Shown here piece after piece: positions 6,383 to 6,515 of a stretch of 6,515 bases of DNA (its first letter is position 1; every line of letters starts with the position of its first letter). Below the pieces are notes generated by a model, which was given only the letters and a program-made list of their open reading frames with translations, ran no database searches and was not told the DNA's origin. The stretch comes from Acidimicrobiaceae bacterium. GTDB taxonomy: Bacteria > Actinomycetota > Acidimicrobiia > Acidimicrobiales > Acidimicrobiaceae. The translations under genes were made by a program, and so were the position numbers. The stretch covers positions 1 to 6,515 of the forward strand of contig JABEUO010000206.1 in NCBI GenBank assembly GCA_013044415.1. Direction: 5' to 3'.

Positions 6383-6515
6383 GCTTAATCCCACCAAGCA
6401 ACCTAGCACGCCCCTGACCTCGGTAAATGGCGTATTTTGGTACTTTTGATGCTGGCTACAGGGGTATCTTTGCTCCAATTAGTTCAAATGCCCTACGCTG
6501 GCGTTCAGTTGGTGA
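6383..6515. other. Unresolved right edge with three competing partial reading frames
   Basis: No terminator or gene is secure here. Three frames stay open to the window end. On the + strand, ATG 6427 begins a frame reading MAYFGTFDAGYRG. Also on +, ATG 6449 begins a hydrophobic frame reading MLATGVSLLQLVQMP that could be the first helix of a membrane protein, with upstream in-frame TTG codons at 6437 and 6446. On the - strand, a frame enters from the right and stops at 6457-6459, ending ERQRRAFELIGAKIPL, and would be a convergent gene. Neither + start has a Shine-Dalgarno sequence. A TATTTT at 6433-6438 could be a -10 box for a leaderless transcript starting near ATG 6449, but no -35 is clear. 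The sequence alone does not choose between them. Confidence 0.3.
6421..6438 (+). repeat. Copy 2 of an 18-base near-repeat (partner 3286-3303)
   Basis: This segment matches 3286-3303 at 16 of 18 positions, with the mismatches at 6424 (T against G) and 6432 (G against A). It starts about 39 bases after the stop of the GGDEF-EAL gene. In the frame from ATG 6427 it reads Met-Ala-Tyr-Phe like the other copy, and the second mismatch is then a silent third position in the Ala codon. It could be a shared regulatory element, a remnant of duplicated 5' coding sequence, or coincidence. Confidence 0.4.

Overview
The window carries the 3' half of a branched-chain 2-oxo acid dehydrogenase (BCKDH) operon, a 605-base stretch with no convincing gene, a large membrane-anchored c-di-GMP turnover protein, and 133 bases of unresolved sequence at the right edge. 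All convincing genes lie on the + strand. The DNA looks bacterial, with moderately high GC, Shine-Dalgarno-led ATG starts, and fairly frequent ATA, AGG and CTA codons. The motifs do not fix the phylum. A moderate-GC actinobacterium (for example Acidimicrobiia-like) is possible, but this is a weak inference, since the E1-beta and E2 wording also resembles Pseudomonas-type Bkd proteins.

Layout. Positions 2-547 hold the C-terminal half of E1-beta, cut by the left edge. One base later comes E2 (549-1844), with one lipoyl domain, a subunit-binding domain and a catalytic domain. Three bases after that comes E3, dihydrolipoamide dehydrogenase (1848-3251). The tight spacing and the Shine-Dalgarno sequences at each junction indicate one translationally coupled operon. 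E1-alpha is expected just left of the window. Together these proteins convert the 2-oxo acids of valine, leucine and isoleucine to branched acyl-CoAs, CO2 and NADH. The products feed amino-acid catabolism or branched fatty-acid priming.

Positions 3252-3856 contain only short or low-quality reading frames. The last ~65 bases hold a candidate promoter and a perfect 6-bp inverted repeat with a 9-base gap that overlaps the candidate -10 box. Positions 3857-6382 encode an 841-residue protein with about four membrane helices, two PAS domains, GGDEF and EAL. All signature catalytic residues of both enzyme domains, and the RxxD inhibitory site, are present. It appears to be a stand-alone signalling gene with no evident functional link to the dehydrogenase operon.

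No new multi-gene system is visible. The less ordinary signals are the inverted repeat upstream of the c-di-GMP gene, an 18-base near-repeat found in both non-genic stretches (its core reads as codons for Met-Ala-Tyr-Phe in both), and the unexplained 605-base gap with a weak 152-codon antisense frame.
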